From the NCBI RefSeq assembly GCF_036663835.1, contig NZ_JAXOJT010000001.1, positions 2,170,001 through 2,234,000 on the forward strand: 64,000 bases of DNA, given 5' to 3'. Source of the stretch: Sphingomonas sp. LT1P40. GTDB taxonomy: Bacteria > Pseudomonadota > Alphaproteobacteria > Sphingomonadales > Sphingomonadaceae. This document shows positions 37,377-46,890 of this stretch, one piece after another. The notes beneath the pieces were generated by a model, which worked only from the letters and a program-made list of their open reading frames with translations, was not told the origin of the DNA and made no database searches. Position 1 is the stretch's first letter. Each line of letters opens with the position of its first letter. Position numbers and translations under genes: made by a program.

Positions 37377-39290
37377 TTAGCGGATCGGCACCTCGAAGCT
37401 GCCGACCGGCAGGTTCGCACCGTCAAACAGGTTGACGACCGGGGTGTCCGCCCAGCCATAGCGGACTCGCGATGCGGGCTTGCCGTCGGTGCTTATCCTC
37501 ACCGTCGCCCCCTCGGCCACGGCGGACGCGAAACGGCAGCTGCCCGCAGCATCGCTGCACAATTCGAACCCGATTGCCTGTACGCTGCTCCAGCTTACCA
37601 GTGCGCCGGTCACGCCGTCGAAACGCACGACGATCGCGTCGCCTTGTCGCGCCGCATCCACGACCCGCGGCAGCGGCTTGCCCAGCGCCGCGCGTGCCAG
37701 TCGGTGTCCCAGCTCGATCTTGTTCGCAGGATGAATGTCGAGCCGCTCGCCCAGATCGATCGCGGGAACCAGCGTAACCCGGGGATCGGCATCGGCGGCA
37801 CGGCGCTGTTCGTCGCGCAGCAGCGCCCAGCCGCTCTCTGACGGCTTCGTCACCGGCGCACCGAAATTGGCGAGCCCGACGATCAATACCGCAAGGTCCT
37901 TCCGGCCGAATTGGCCCCGCCAGCCGTCGATCAACGCGGCGAGGCGCGCATCATATCGGGACATCCCGACATCGGCCTCGCCCTGATACCAGGCAATGCC
38001 GTCGAGGCGGATCGGGCCAAGCGGCGCGATCATCGCGTTGTGAATAAGACCTAGTCCGGCAATCTGGTCCCATGGCGGCCGCGGTGCGCCGCCCGCTTTT
38101 GTCGTCGCAACGGCGTAGGACCAACCATCGCCGATCGGCATCTCGCTCCCGTCGGCAAAGCGCAGCTTCAGCGCATCCGCCGGCCCCTGAAACCCGCCAT
38201 TGCCCCAGCTGTCGCCGACCAGCACGACGATCTCGTTCACACCCGCACGCCAGTGGCCGGCGGGGACGGCATAATGGCGAGCGTCGGACCAGCTGAACGT
38301 ATTGGCGATGACCTTGCCGTTGACGAACGTCTCGTCGCTGTCGTCGATCACGCCGAGCGAGAGCGTCGCACCCTGCGCCGCCTGCGCTGCCGTCAAAGTC
38401 ACGCTGCGTCGTGCCCAGACGTAACCGTTGAAGTTCTTGAAATCCCCGCTCTTCCAGTCGTCCCAATAGGATATCGCGGGAAAGGGCGTCCAGCTGAGGC
38501 GATCGGGCTTGTGCCACGGCTCGCTGCCTGCCGCATCGCCGCTTAGGGTCCGCCACCAATCGGCCCAGCGCGGGAAGAAGGCTCGGTTCGCCGCGAGCGG
38601 GTCGCGCGTGTAGAGCGCCAGCAGATCGGCCTCGCTCTGGCCATAGATCGTCCGGGTCGCGGCGGGGGTCAGCCATGCGCGGATCTGGGTGCCGCCCCAA
38701 GTCGCGTCGATCGCGCCGATCGCGACCCCGCGTGCCACACGAAGGTCGCGCACCATATAATAGCAGGCGGCGGAGAAATCGGGGACGCTATCGGCCGATG
38801 CCGGCGTCCATGATGGCGGCGCAGCAAAGCGGCCCTGCGGTGCCGTCGCCGTTGCCTTCTCTACCGTCAGCAACCGCAGACCCGGGTCGGCAAAACTCGC
38901 CGCCTGCGTATCGAAATCGAGCGCGCGACGCACCGGCAGCTCCATGTTCGACTGGCCCGAACACAGCCAGACATCGCCGATCATCACATCCTGCGCCGAG
39001 GCCACATCGCGGCCGTCGGCGTCGAGTACCGTCAGATCATAGGGTCCCCCCGCCGGAAGTGCGGGAAAGTCGGCTTTCCATGAACCGCCGCGGTCAGCCG
39101 TGATCGCTGCATTCTTGCCAGCTAGCCGGACGACCAGTTTCGTGCCGGACGGCGCGGTGCCGTTTACAACAATCGATTGGTTGCGCTGAATGACGGTGTG
39201 GTCGCCGAAAACGGGCGCGAGCGTCACTTGCGCGGTGGCTGGAGCGCTCGCAGCGATAGCGGCCAGCGCAATCAGCATACGCCCGATCAT
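37377..39290 (-). CDS. Sialate O-acetylesterase-like SGNH esterase (probable acetylxylan esterase)
   Basis: A 637-residue secreted protein (signal IALAAIAASAPATAQ). SGNH hydrolase blocks are visible: DVWLCSGQSNMELPV with nucleophile Ser114, GIAWYQGEADVG, and DIHPANKIELGHRLA with the catalytic Asp-His pair. A sialate-O-acetylesterase family layout with an inserted beta-sandwich (SLGVIDDSDETFVNG, near the middle) is typical of carbohydrate-locus members that remove acetyl groups from plant glycans. Acetylxylan is the likely substrate here. The ATG overlaps the xylC stop (ATGA), making it the last gene of the xylXABC operon. It shows that side-chain removal and xylose oxidation are transcribed together. 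The exact start (39290 or 39278) is uncertain. Confidence 0.85.
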   Translation of the reverse strand: MIGRMLIALAAIAASAPATAQVTLAPVFGDHTVIQRNQSIVVNGTAPSGTKLVVRLAGKNAAITADRGGSWKADFPALPAGGPYDLTVLDADGRDVASAQDVMIGDVWLCSGQSNMELPVRRALDFDTQAASFADPGLRLLTVEKATATAPQGRFAAPPSWTPASADSVPDFSAACYYMVRDLRVARGVAIGAIDATWGGTQIRAWLTPAATRTIYGQSEADLLALYTRDPLAANRAFFPRWADWWRTLSGDAAGSEPWHKPDRLSWTPFPAISYWDDWKSGDFKNFNGYVWARRSVTLTAAQAAQGATLSLGVIDDSDETFVNGKVIANTFSWSDARHYAVPAGHWRAGVNEIVVLVGDSWGNGGFQGPADALKLRFADGSEMPIGDGWSYAVATTKAGGAPRPPWDQIAGLGLIHNAMIAPLGPIRLDGIAWYQGEADVGMSRYDARLAALIDGWRGQFGRKDLAVLIVGLANFGAPVTKPSESGWALLRDEQRRAADADPRVTLVPAIDLGERLDIHPANKIELGHRLARAALGKPLPRVVDAARQGDAIVVRFDGVTGALVSWSSVQAIGFELCSDAAGSCRFASAVAEGATVRISTDGKPASRVRYGWADTPVVNLFDGANLPVGSFEVPIR

Positions 39291-40162
39291 GCGGTACGGA
39301 CTCGTGCCAGTGGATGACCTCCAACCTCAGGCCGGAAAGCGAACAGGGCGCCCGCCAGCGGTTGCGCCGCCCGCGCCTCCGCCGACATTTCCTGATGCGC
39401 GGACGTGGCATAGAGCGTTGCGAAGTCGGGGCCGCCAAAGGCGAGTTTGGTGATGTTGGCGGTCGGGAACTCGACTTTCGCGATCTCCTCACCCGCCGGA
39501 TTGAAGCAGCGCGCCGCCCACCCGGCATAGCACCCAACCCAAACATTGCCCGCCGCGTCGGTGATCGATCCGTCGGGGAGCCCCATATCGTCCGAAAAGC
39601 CGACAAGGAGACGTGGCGCTTCCGGCAAACCATCGTCGCCAAGACGCGCCGACCAGATTTCTCGTTCCCCGGTATCGGTGAAATAAATGGTGGCGCCGTC
39701 GGGTGAAATCGCCGGCCCGTTCGTAATCGCAAAGGGGCCGGGGCCAGCGCGCTCGACGCGGCCGCGGGACAACCGATAGAAGCTGCCGGTCGCGGCGACG
39801 CAGGCATTGTCCATCGACCCGAACCACACGGCGCCAGAGGCGTCGCTACACGCATCGTTCAGGCGATTGCCCGGCATATCCGGCTCGATCGCCAGCCACG
39901 CCGCAAACTCACCACTGGCGGGATCGAACCAATGGAGCCCGTCCTGCAAGCCACAGAGCAACCGCCCGTCGTCCGCCGGCAGTGCCCAGCCGATCTCTTC
40001 TGGCGCGCACCAGTGGTCCAGCGTCATCGATGCAGGATCAAAGCGGAACAGGCGGCGCTGTTTGATGTCAACGAACCACAGGCACTGACGCGCGGCATCC
40101 CAGACGGGTCCCTCGCCCAGCGATGCTGACGGGAAAGCGACGGGTTCCGGGATCATCGTCAT
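39287..40162 (-). CDS. xylC: SMP-30/gluconolactonase-family lactonase, xylono-lactonase XylC
   Basis: A 291-residue six-bladed beta-propeller of the SMP-30/regucalcin family. Metal-site residues are recognisable in SLGEGPVWD (Glu), RLNDACSD (Asn), ITNGPAISPDG (Asn) and LPDGSITDAAGNVW (Asp). In Caulobacter the same gene order places XylC here; it hydrolyses D-xylono-lactone to D-xylonate. The ATG at 40162 overlaps the xylB stop by one base (TGATG). The frame upstream of it is arginine-rich and was excluded. Family membership is clear, and the substrate is inferred from the operon. Confidence 0.88.
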   Translation of the reverse strand: MTMIPEPVAFPSASLGEGPVWDAARQCLWFVDIKQRRLFRFDPASMTLDHWCAPEEIGWALPADDGRLLCGLQDGLHWFDPASGEFAAWLAIEPDMPGNRLNDACSDASGAVWFGSMDNACVAATGSFYRLSRGRVERAGPGPFAITNGPAISPDGATIYFTDTGEREIWSARLGDDGLPEAPRLLVGFSDDMGLPDGSITDAAGNVWVGCYAGWAARCFNPAGEEIAKVEFPTANITKLAFGGPDFATLYATSAHQEMSAEARAAQPLAGALFAFRPEVGGHPLARVRTA

Positions 40163-40956
40163 CAGCGCCAGCCCGCATCGACCCAATAGTCGTGGCCGGT
40201 GCACATGCGCGCGTCGTCTGCGGCGAGGAACAGCGCCATCGCCGCGATATCGGCCGGCTGCACCCGCGTCTTCAGGCATTGTGCGGCGATGATCTCGGCC
40301 TCGCCCTCGGGCGTGTACCATTTGGCTTGGCGCGCGGTTTCGACATTGCCGGGGATAATTGTGTTGACGCGAATATTATCGCTGCCCAACTCGCGCGCCA
40401 TCGACCGGGTCATGCCCTCGATCGCTGCCTTCGCGGTCTGGTAAAGGACCAGATCGGGCAGTGCGAGATGCCAGCTGATCGACCCGAAGTTGATGATCGA
40501 ACCGCCGCCTGCGGCCTTCATTCCCGGGACGACCGCCTGTGCGGCGAAAAACAAATGACGCAGATTGACGGCCATCCGCTCGTCCCAATAAGCGGGGGTG
40601 ACGTCGCCGATGCTATGGCGATCGTCGCTCGCCGCGTTGTTCAATAGGATGTCGAAATCGCCGAGTTCGGCGGCGAGTGCCGCGATATTGCGACCAAGGC
40701 TGCTCAGATCGGTAAGGTCGCAATATGCGAAGCACGGCGTCACGGCACCGCTGCTCGACAGACGCTCGACCAGCGCCTCACCCGCATCGCACTGCATGTC
40801 CAGGAACGCCACATGCGCATTTTGTTCGACGAAGCCGGTGACCAGCGCCTCACCGATGCCCGATGCGCCACCAGTTATCAGCACGCGTTTTTCGGCGAGG
40901 CTGGGATATTTCGCCGCCAATGTCCGATTTTCTGTCGTTGCAGTCAGCACGCTCAA
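40162..40956 (-). CDS. xylB: D-xylose 1-dehydrogenase XylB (SDR)
   Basis: A 264-residue short-chain dehydrogenase: RVLITGGASGIGEAL (cofactor), LLNNAASDDRHSIGDVTPAYWDER, INFGSISWHLALPDLVLYQTAKA (Ser-Tyr-Lys) and the ending CTGHDYWVDAGWR. These match Caulobacter XylB, including SISWHL and the WYTPEGEAEII segment. It oxidises D-xylose to D-xylono-lactone with NAD+. The start is either a TTG at 40956 overlapping the xylA stop (TTGA) or a GTG two codons later. The rare start plus overlap suggests translation coupled to xylA. Confidence 0.92.
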   Translation of the reverse strand: MSVLTATTENRTLAAKYPSLAEKRVLITGGASGIGEALVTGFVEQNAHVAFLDMQCDAGEALVERLSSSGAVTPCFAYCDLTDLSSLGRNIAALAAELGDFDILLNNAASDDRHSIGDVTPAYWDERMAVNLRHLFFAAQAVVPGMKAAGGGSIINFGSISWHLALPDLVLYQTAKAAIEGMTRSMARELGSDNIRVNTIIPGNVETARQAKWYTPEGEAEIIAAQCLKTRVQPADIAAMALFLAADDARMCTGHDYWVDAGWR

Positions 40957-42392
40957 TCCCCCGTGTAGACCGTCTTGATCTGGGTATAAAATTCGACTGC
41001 GGCAAAGCCCTGCTCACGCGCACCGTAACTCGATTTGCGCGTTCCGCCGAACGGCACATGATAATCGACGCCCGCAGTCGGCAGATTGACCATCACCATC
41101 CCGGCGCGAACATGTTTGCGGAAGTGCCGCGCATGTTTCTGGCTGTTGGTGACGATGCCGGCCGACAGTCCGAATTCGCCGGCGTTGGCGAGTTCGAGCG
41201 CCGCCTCATAATCCTTCACGCGGACGGTCGACACTACCGGGCCAAACACCTCCTCACGGTTGATCCGCATGTCGGGGTTGGTGTCGGCGATGAGCGTCGG
41301 TGCCATGTAATAGCCCGGCGTCGCGCCCTTCACTTCGCCGCCGCCGGTGACGCAGCGCCCGCCCTCATCAACCGCGATTTTGGCATAGCGCAGATTCTGT
41401 TCATACTGCGCCGCGCTCGCGGCAGGGCCGACCTGCGTATCGGGATCGAGCGCCGCGCCGACGCGCAGCCCCTTCGCCCGCTCGGCAAGTGCCGCGACGA
41501 ACCGGTCGTGGATCGCATCCTCGACGATCACCCGCGAAGAAGCGGTACAGCGCTGACCGGTCTGGAAGAAGCCACCGTCGAGCGCGATCGCCACCGCCTT
41601 GTCGAGATCGGCATTGGCAAGAATGACCAGCGGGTTCTTGCCGCCCATTTCGAGCTGCACGCGCGCCTGACGCGTCATCGCGGCCATGCCGACCTTCGCG
41701 CCGACGCCTTGCGAGCCTGTGAAGGAGATCGCGTCGACATCGGCATGATCGGCGATTGCCGCCCCGACCTGCCCTTGGCCGAGCACGAGGTTGAACACCC
41801 CCGGCGGCGCACCGCATTCGGTGATGATGTCGGCCAGCGCGCTCGCGATCGCGGGCGTGACGTTGGCAGGCTTCATCACCACCGTATTGCCGAACGCGAG
41901 CGCCGGGGCTGCCTTCCATGCCGGGATGGCGATCGGGAAATTCCACGGTGTGATCAGGCCATAGACGCCGACGGCCTCACGATAGGTCGCGACGTCCAGC
42001 CCCGGCCGAGTCGATTCGAGCGTCTGGCCATGGCGACGCAGCGCCTCGCCCCCGAAATAGCGAAAGATCCGCGCCGCGCGCATCACTTCGCCCATGCCCT
42101 CGGCACGGGTCTTGCCCTCTTCGCGCGCGAGCAGCTCGCCCAGCTCGGCGGCGCGCGCCATGATCGTTGCGGCGACCTTGTCGAGCAGGTCGGCGCGAAC
42201 TTCGGGTGAGGCGTTGGCCCAGCCCGGCTGTGCCGCGCGGGCGGCTGCCACCGCCGCATCGACCGTGCCTGCATCACCCGCAGGAAACAGCGCGACGACT
42301 TCGTCAGTGTTCGACGGATTCAGACTTTCCAGCGCCGCGTCGTCGATGCTGACGCGCTCGCCGTTGATCAAATGGCCGAGTTTCAAAGTCAT
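40953..42392 (-). CDS. xylA: 2,5-dioxovalerate (alpha-ketoglutarate semialdehyde) dehydrogenase XylA
   Basis: A 479-residue aldehyde dehydrogenase with the usual sequence of motifs: GLITPWNFPIAIPAWK, MKPANVTP, FTGSQGVGAKV, LEMGGKNP (Glu248), GGFFQTGQRCTASSR (Cys282) and EEVFGPVVSTVRV. It oxidises 2-oxoglutarate semialdehyde to 2-oxoglutarate, the last Weimberg step (Caulobacter xylA; not the xylose isomerase of the same name). The ATG at 42392 starts at the conserved MTLKLGHLINGE; an open extension of 31 codons upstream is not conserved-looking and overlaps the xylX end. It lies 16 bases after the xylX stop. Confidence 0.9.
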   Translation of the reverse strand: MTLKLGHLINGERVSIDDAALESLNPSNTDEVVALFPAGDAGTVDAAVAAARAAQPGWANASPEVRADLLDKVAATIMARAAELGELLAREEGKTRAEGMGEVMRAARIFRYFGGEALRRHGQTLESTRPGLDVATYREAVGVYGLITPWNFPIAIPAWKAAPALAFGNTVVMKPANVTPAIASALADIITECGAPPGVFNLVLGQGQVGAAIADHADVDAISFTGSQGVGAKVGMAAMTRQARVQLEMGGKNPLVILANADLDKAVAIALDGGFFQTGQRCTASSRVIVEDAIHDRFVAALAERAKGLRVGAALDPDTQVGPAASAAQYEQNLRYAKIAVDEGGRCVTGGGEVKGATPGYYMAPTLIADTNPDMRINREEVFGPVVSTVRVKDYEAALELANAGEFGLSAGIVTNSQKHARHFRKHVRAGMVMVNLPTAGVDYHVPFGGTRKSSYGAREQGFAAVEFYTQIKTVYTGD

Positions 42393-42408
42393 GGGTGGTT
42401 GGAGTCCT

Positions 42409-43548
42409 TCAAATGCGATCGATGAGCCCGCGGCTCGCCAGATTTCGGAAAAGTTCTGCGATCCCCATCGTCCAGGGCGGGGCATCGCGCGAGGTGGTTA
42501 CGCGATTCTCCAGCGTCCCGAGCCGCGCCGCCGAGATGGTCACCCGGTCGCCGACCTTGTGCGTAAAGCCACCGCCCGGCACGTCGCGATCCTGCGTCGG
42601 CGCGAACAAGGTGCCCAGGTAAAGCGCATACCCATCGGGATAATGATGCTCGCTGCGCGCCTGTACCGCCAGATCGAGCGGGTCGCGGCTGATCTGCGCC
42701 ATTTGGTTCTTTCCGGTCAGCACATAGCCGTCGGCGCCCTCGATCAGCAGGTCGATCTCGGCAGCCCGCACATCGTCGATCGTGAACGCGTCGTCGAACA
42801 GGCGGATGAACGGGCCAAGCGCCGCCGAAGCATTATTGTCCTTCGCCTTGCCGAGCAGCAGCGCCGAACGCCCCTCGAAATCCCGCAGATTGACATCATT
42901 GCCCAAGGTCGCGCCGACCGCCTCGCCCGCGCTGTCCATGATCAGCGCGACTTCGGGCTCGGGATTGTTCCAGCTCGAATCGGAACGTATCCCGACCGCC
43001 GCCCCATGACCGACCGACGACAGCACCGCCGATTTGGTAAAGACTTCGGCATCGGGGCCGATCGCGACTTCAAGATATTGCGACCACATGCCCTCGGCGA
43101 TCAGCGCCGCCTTGAGCGCCGCAGCCTCGGGCGATCCGGGGACGACCGATCGGATGCCCTGTCCGACATCCTCTTCCAGGCCTGCGCGGATGCTTGCCGC
43201 CTGTGAGGCATCGCCCCGCGCACGCTCCTCGATTACTCGCTCGATCGCCGAGACGGCAAAGGTCACCCCCGCCGCTTTGATGCATTGCAGGTCGATCGGG
43301 CTCAACAACATCGCGCCATCGGGTAGTATCGGGGCGTCGGCATCCAACGTTGCGATGATCTCGCCATCTTCAGGCCGCCATTGCCGCCGTGCGATCACCG
43401 CCGACACTGTCGCGGCGCTGGGGGTCAGGTCATACAGGGTGCCGCCGTCGATCAGCACCGGAGTCGGTCCCGCGCCAAAATCGACCCGCCCGAGCAGGCG
43501 CGCCGAGCGCCAGTCCGACGGCAAAGCGGTTCCCAACGCGAAACCCAT
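42409..43548 (-). CDS. xylX: 2-keto-3-deoxy-D-xylonate dehydratase XylX (FAH superfamily)
   Basis: A 379-residue fumarylacetoacetate-hydrolase-fold protein. Family features are QCIKAAGVTFAVSAIERVIEE, SSVGHGAAVGIRSDSSWNNPEPEVAL (metal-binding glutamates), GNDVNLRDFEG and GDRVTISAARLGTLENRV. It dehydrates 2-keto-3-deoxy-D-xylonate to 2-oxoglutarate semialdehyde. It is the first gene of the minus-strand operon xylX-xylA-xylB-xylC-esterase, the same order as in Caulobacter. The ATG at 43548 follows GGAGGA. Operator site D lies about 31 bases upstream, shared with the divergent GH43 operon. Confidence 0.9.
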   Translation of the reverse strand: MGFALGTALPSDWRSARLLGRVDFGAGPTPVLIDGGTLYDLTPSAATVSAVIARRQWRPEDGEIIATLDADAPILPDGAMLLSPIDLQCIKAAGVTFAVSAIERVIEERARGDASQAASIRAGLEEDVGQGIRSVVPGSPEAAALKAALIAEGMWSQYLEVAIGPDAEVFTKSAVLSSVGHGAAVGIRSDSSWNNPEPEVALIMDSAGEAVGATLGNDVNLRDFEGRSALLLGKAKDNNASAALGPFIRLFDDAFTIDDVRAAEIDLLIEGADGYVLTGKNQMAQISRDPLDLAVQARSEHHYPDGYALYLGTLFAPTQDRDVPGGGFTHKVGDRVTISAARLGTLENRVTTSRDAPPWTMGIAELFRNLASRGLIDRI

Positions 43549-43578
43549 TGACCTAAATCCTCCCCGCAGCCATTGTTG

Positions 43579-43592
43579 TGATAGCGCTACCA
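43579..43592. promoter_or_regulatory. LacI-type operator, site D
   Basis: TGATAGCGCTACCA, identical over 14 bases to site A. It lies between xylX (31 bases away, minus strand) and the GH43 operon (start 96 bases away, plus strand). Confidence 0.77.
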
Positions 43593-43687
43593 TCACGCTC
43601 TAGTGGGTCGTGTCAAGGTTGGCGATAGAAAACATGCGGCGGGACGGCGACGATGCCCGACCGGACGGGTGAAGCGGGAGGAACGGG

Positions 43688-45382
43688 TTGTCGGCTTGGC
43701 GCAATATTGCATGGGCAGCGTTGGTGCTGGTGGCTGGATCGGCCGCCGCGCAGAGCGCCGCGCCGCCGGTCGCGCGCTTCGACTATGTCACCTATTCCGG
43801 CACGCCCGACGCAGAAACGATGGCCGTCAAACCCGGCGATTTCGCCAATCCGGTGCTGCCCGGTTTTCAGCCGGACCCGTCGATCGTCCGCGTCGGCGAC
43901 GATTATTATCTGGTCAATTCGACGTTCAGCTGGTTCCCCGGTCTGCCCGTTTATCACAGCAAAGATCTGGTCCACTGGCGTCAGATCGGCAATGCGATCG
44001 ACCGTCCGGGCCAGCTGACGATCGGCAAACTGGGTGTCACGCGCGGATTGTTCGCGCCAGCGATCAGCCATCACGCCGGGCGATTCTACATCGTCAACAC
44101 CTGCATCGAATGCGGCGGCAATTTCATCATTACCGCCGACAATCCGGCGGGGCCGTGGTCCGATCCGCACTGGCTGGATTTCGGCGGTATCGACCCCTCG
44201 CTGTTCGTCGATGACGATGGGCGCGCGTGGATCGCGTATAACGACGCGCCGCCGGGGCCGCCCGGATATGACGGCCACCGCGCCTTGTGGCTGCAACGGA
44301 TCGACCTGACCACGATGAAGATGGCGGCAGGGCGCGTCCTGCTGGTCGACAAGGGCGTTCACGCCGCCGACAAGCCGGTATGGGCTGAGGGGCCGCACAT
44401 CTACAAAGTGGGCCGTCACTATTATCTGACCGCAGCCGAGGGCGGGACTGCCGACCGGCACAGCCAGACCATCTATCGCGCCGACAAGGTCGATGGCCCC
44501 TATGTAGCCGGCTCGAACAACCCGATCTTGACGCAACGCGACCTGCCCGAGGGCCGCGCATGGCCGGTGCAGGCGACGGGTCATGCCGATTTCGTGCAAA
44601 TTCCGGACGGCAGCTGGTGGGCGGTGTTCCTGGCCACGCGGCCCTATGCCGGGCAACAGACCAATCTGGGGCGGGAAACGTTCCTGCTGCCGGTGAATTG
44701 GAAAGACGGTTGGCCGCTTATCCTGCAGCCCACCGCAGCGATCACGCCGACCAGCAAGCGACCCGCGCTTCCCGCTTTCGCCGGTGACGATTTCACCCGC
44801 TGGCGTGACGAATTTGAGCAGCCCCGCCTGGCGCGCGACTGGATGATGCTGCGCACGCCGCAGGGTCGTGACTGGTGGAACCTGTCGGACCGGCGCGGCA
44901 TGCTGCAGCTAACGGCGCGGCCCGTCGCCGCGGGTTCGCTCGACCAGCCGAGCTTTGTCGGCAAGCGGCTGCGCCATCACGACGCCGTGATCGAAACCCG
45001 CGTCGAGTTTGCACCCCTCGCGACCGGCGACCGCGCCGGCCTGCTTGCACTGACCGATGAAAACCACTTCCTCTTTTTTGGGCGCGAGCGATTGGCGGAT
45101 GGCGAAGCCATCGTGCTGCGACGTCGTACCGCGGCTGGCGAGGCAGCTGAGGGAATAGTGGCCAAGCAGTCCATGCTGGGCGACAAGGCACCCATGGCGA
45201 TCGACCTTCAGATGCGCATCAACCGCGACAAGGCCGATCTGTCGTGGCGCCCGGCGGGTACCGGCGCGTGGCAATCGCTGGCTAAGGGCGTCGATGCGTC
45301 GATCTTGGCGACGGTTGGGGCGGGATTGTTCACCGGCGCGGTGATCGGACCACACGCCGCGCGTGCCGAGCGCGCATTTTGA
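43688..45382 (+). CDS. GH43 beta-xylosidase/arabinofuranosidase
   Basis: A 564-residue secreted GH43 protein with signal segment (NIAWAALVLVAGSAAAQ). The five-bladed propeller shows its three acidic residues: Asp63 (base, GFQPDPSIVR), Asp169 (pKa modulator, FGGIDPSLFVDDDGRAW) and Glu234 (acid, WAEGPHIYK). A C-terminal concanavalin-like domain follows from about residue 365. It removes xylose or arabinose from xylan fragments. The start is TTG, supported by GGGAGGA 6-12 bases upstream and by the signal peptide; no ATG or GTG fits. Its stop overlaps the next gene's TTG (TTGA), so it leads a five-gene operon with two halogenase-like genes, GH3 and a cupin. Confidence 0.9.
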   Translation: MSAWRNIAWAALVLVAGSAAAQSAAPPVARFDYVTYSGTPDAETMAVKPGDFANPVLPGFQPDPSIVRVGDDYYLVNSTFSWFPGLPVYHSKDLVHWRQIGNAIDRPGQLTIGKLGVTRGLFAPAISHHAGRFYIVNTCIECGGNFIITADNPAGPWSDPHWLDFGGIDPSLFVDDDGRAWIAYNDAPPGPPGYDGHRALWLQRIDLTTMKMAAGRVLLVDKGVHAADKPVWAEGPHIYKVGRHYYLTAAEGGTADRHSQTIYRADKVDGPYVAGSNNPILTQRDLPEGRAWPVQATGHADFVQIPDGSWWAVFLATRPYAGQQTNLGRETFLLPVNWKDGWPLILQPTAAITPTSKRPALPAFAGDDFTRWRDEFEQPRLARDWMMLRTPQGRDWWNLSDRRGMLQLTARPVAAGSLDQPSFVGKRLRHHDAVIETRVEFAPLATGDRAGLLALTDENHFLFFGRERLADGEAIVLRRRTAAGEAAEGIVAKQSMLGDKAPMAIDLQMRINRDKADLSWRPAGTGAWQSLAKGVDASILATVGAGLFTGAVIGPHAARAERAF

Positions 45383-46890
45383 CTCACCCGGATTCCGTTC
45401 GCGTCGTCATCCTGGGCGGCGGCACCGCAGGCTGGATGACCGCCGCCGCGCTCGCCAAATTGCTGCCCGGGCAGGCCGACATCCATCTGATCGAGTCCGA
45501 GGAAATCGGCATCGTCGGGGTTGGCGAAGCGACCTTGCCGCATCTGCGCGAATTTATCCGCCGCCTTGGGCTGGACGAGATGGAGTTCATGCGCACCACG
45601 CGCGCGACCTTCAAGCTCGGGATCGATTTCGTCGATTTCGGCGCGATCGGTGAACGCTATATCCATCCGTTCGGTGCCTATGGCACCGACATCGCGGGCG
45701 TGGGATTTCACCATTACTGGCTGCGGATGAAGGCGGCAGGGCATGTTCCCCCGATCTGTGACTATTCAGTCCCGATCGTCGCCTCGCGCGCCAGACGGTT
45801 CGCTCCGATCCCCGCCGACGGCGACTTTCTCGATAGCAGCTACAGCTACGCCTATCAGTTCGACGCGACCCGCATGGCACCGATGCTGCGCCGCTTTGCC
45901 GAGGCGCACGGTGTTCGGCGCAGCGAGGGCAAGGTCGTCGCGGTCGAACGCGACGCGGAAAGCGGCGATGTCGCCAGCCTGCGCACCGATCGCGGCGACG
46001 TCATTGAAGGCGACCTGTTCATCGACTGCTCCGGCTTTCGCGCGCTGCTGATCGGCGAAACGCTGGAATCGTCATGGGAGGATTGGTCCGAGTGGCTGCC
46101 ATGCGACCGCGCCGCCGCGCTGCCGTGTACCGCGCCAGACGGGCCGATCGAGCCTTACACCCGCGCCACCGCGATGCCCGCCGGCTGGCGTTGGCGGATC
46201 CCGCTTCAGCACCGCGTCGGCAACGGCTATGTATACTCGAGCAACCATGTCTCGGACGATGAAGCGTGCAGCGCGATACTGGGCGCGATCGAGGGGGAGC
46301 CACTCGCCGACCCGCGCATCCTGCGCTTTCGCGCCGGGCGGCGCACCAAAAGCTGGGACCGCAACGTAGTCGCCATCGGCCTCGCCAGCGGCTTTCTGGA
46401 GCCACTCGAATCGACGAGCATTCACCTGGTGCAGCAGGCGGTCACGCGACTGGTCGAACTCTTCCCGCAGCGCCGTATCGACCCCGCCGACCGCGACACC
46501 TTCAACACGTTGGTCGACCGCGAATATGACCGCATCCGCGATTTCCTGATCCTCCATTATCACGCCACGCGCCGCGACGATTCGGATTTCTGGAACCATG
46601 TCCGGACGATGGCGCTGCCCCCCGAACTTCAGCGCAAGATGACGCTGTGGCGCGATACCGGTCGGGTCGAACGCTACACTGAAGGCTTGTTTCTCGAAGC
46701 CAGCTGGGTCGCGGTCTATCTGGGTCAGGGGGTCTTGCCGCACGGTTATGACCAGCGTGCCGATATCCCGCCGCAGGATCGCATCGCACAATCGTTGAGC
46801 GAACTCGATACGGCAATCCGTCAGCGCGTTGCAGCATGGCCCGATCATGCCGCCTATCTTCGCGAAGCCGGGGCGTGGGAGGCGGCGTGA
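45379..46890 (+). CDS. Tryptophan-halogenase-like flavin-dependent enzyme 2
   Basis: A 503-residue flavin-dependent halogenase homologue: GGGTAGW (13-19), VGVGEATLP, catalytic Lys79 in ATFKLGIDF (same number as PrnA Lys79), WRWRIPLQ, and SGFLEPLESTSIH with the conserved glutamate-serine. All catalytic motifs are intact. The start is a TTG overlapping the GH43 stop (TTGA), so translation depends on the hydrolase gene. Its stop overlaps the next gene's GTG (GTGA). Being second in a xylosidase operon argues for a role in carbohydrate use rather than secondary metabolism, but the substrate is unknown. A flavin reductase partner is not encoded nearby. Confidence 0.84.
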   Translation: MTHPDSVRVVILGGGTAGWMTAAALAKLLPGQADIHLIESEEIGIVGVGEATLPHLREFIRRLGLDEMEFMRTTRATFKLGIDFVDFGAIGERYIHPFGAYGTDIAGVGFHHYWLRMKAAGHVPPICDYSVPIVASRARRFAPIPADGDFLDSSYSYAYQFDATRMAPMLRRFAEAHGVRRSEGKVVAVERDAESGDVASLRTDRGDVIEGDLFIDCSGFRALLIGETLESSWEDWSEWLPCDRAAALPCTAPDGPIEPYTRATAMPAGWRWRIPLQHRVGNGYVYSSNHVSDDEACSAILGAIEGEPLADPRILRFRAGRRTKSWDRNVVAIGLASGFLEPLESTSIHLVQQAVTRLVELFPQRRIDPADRDTFNTLVDREYDRIRDFLILHYHATRRDDSDFWNHVRTMALPPELQRKMTLWRDTGRVERYTEGLFLEASWVAVYLGQGVLPHGYDQRADIPPQDRIAQSLSELDTAIRQRVAAWPDHAAYLREAGAWEAA

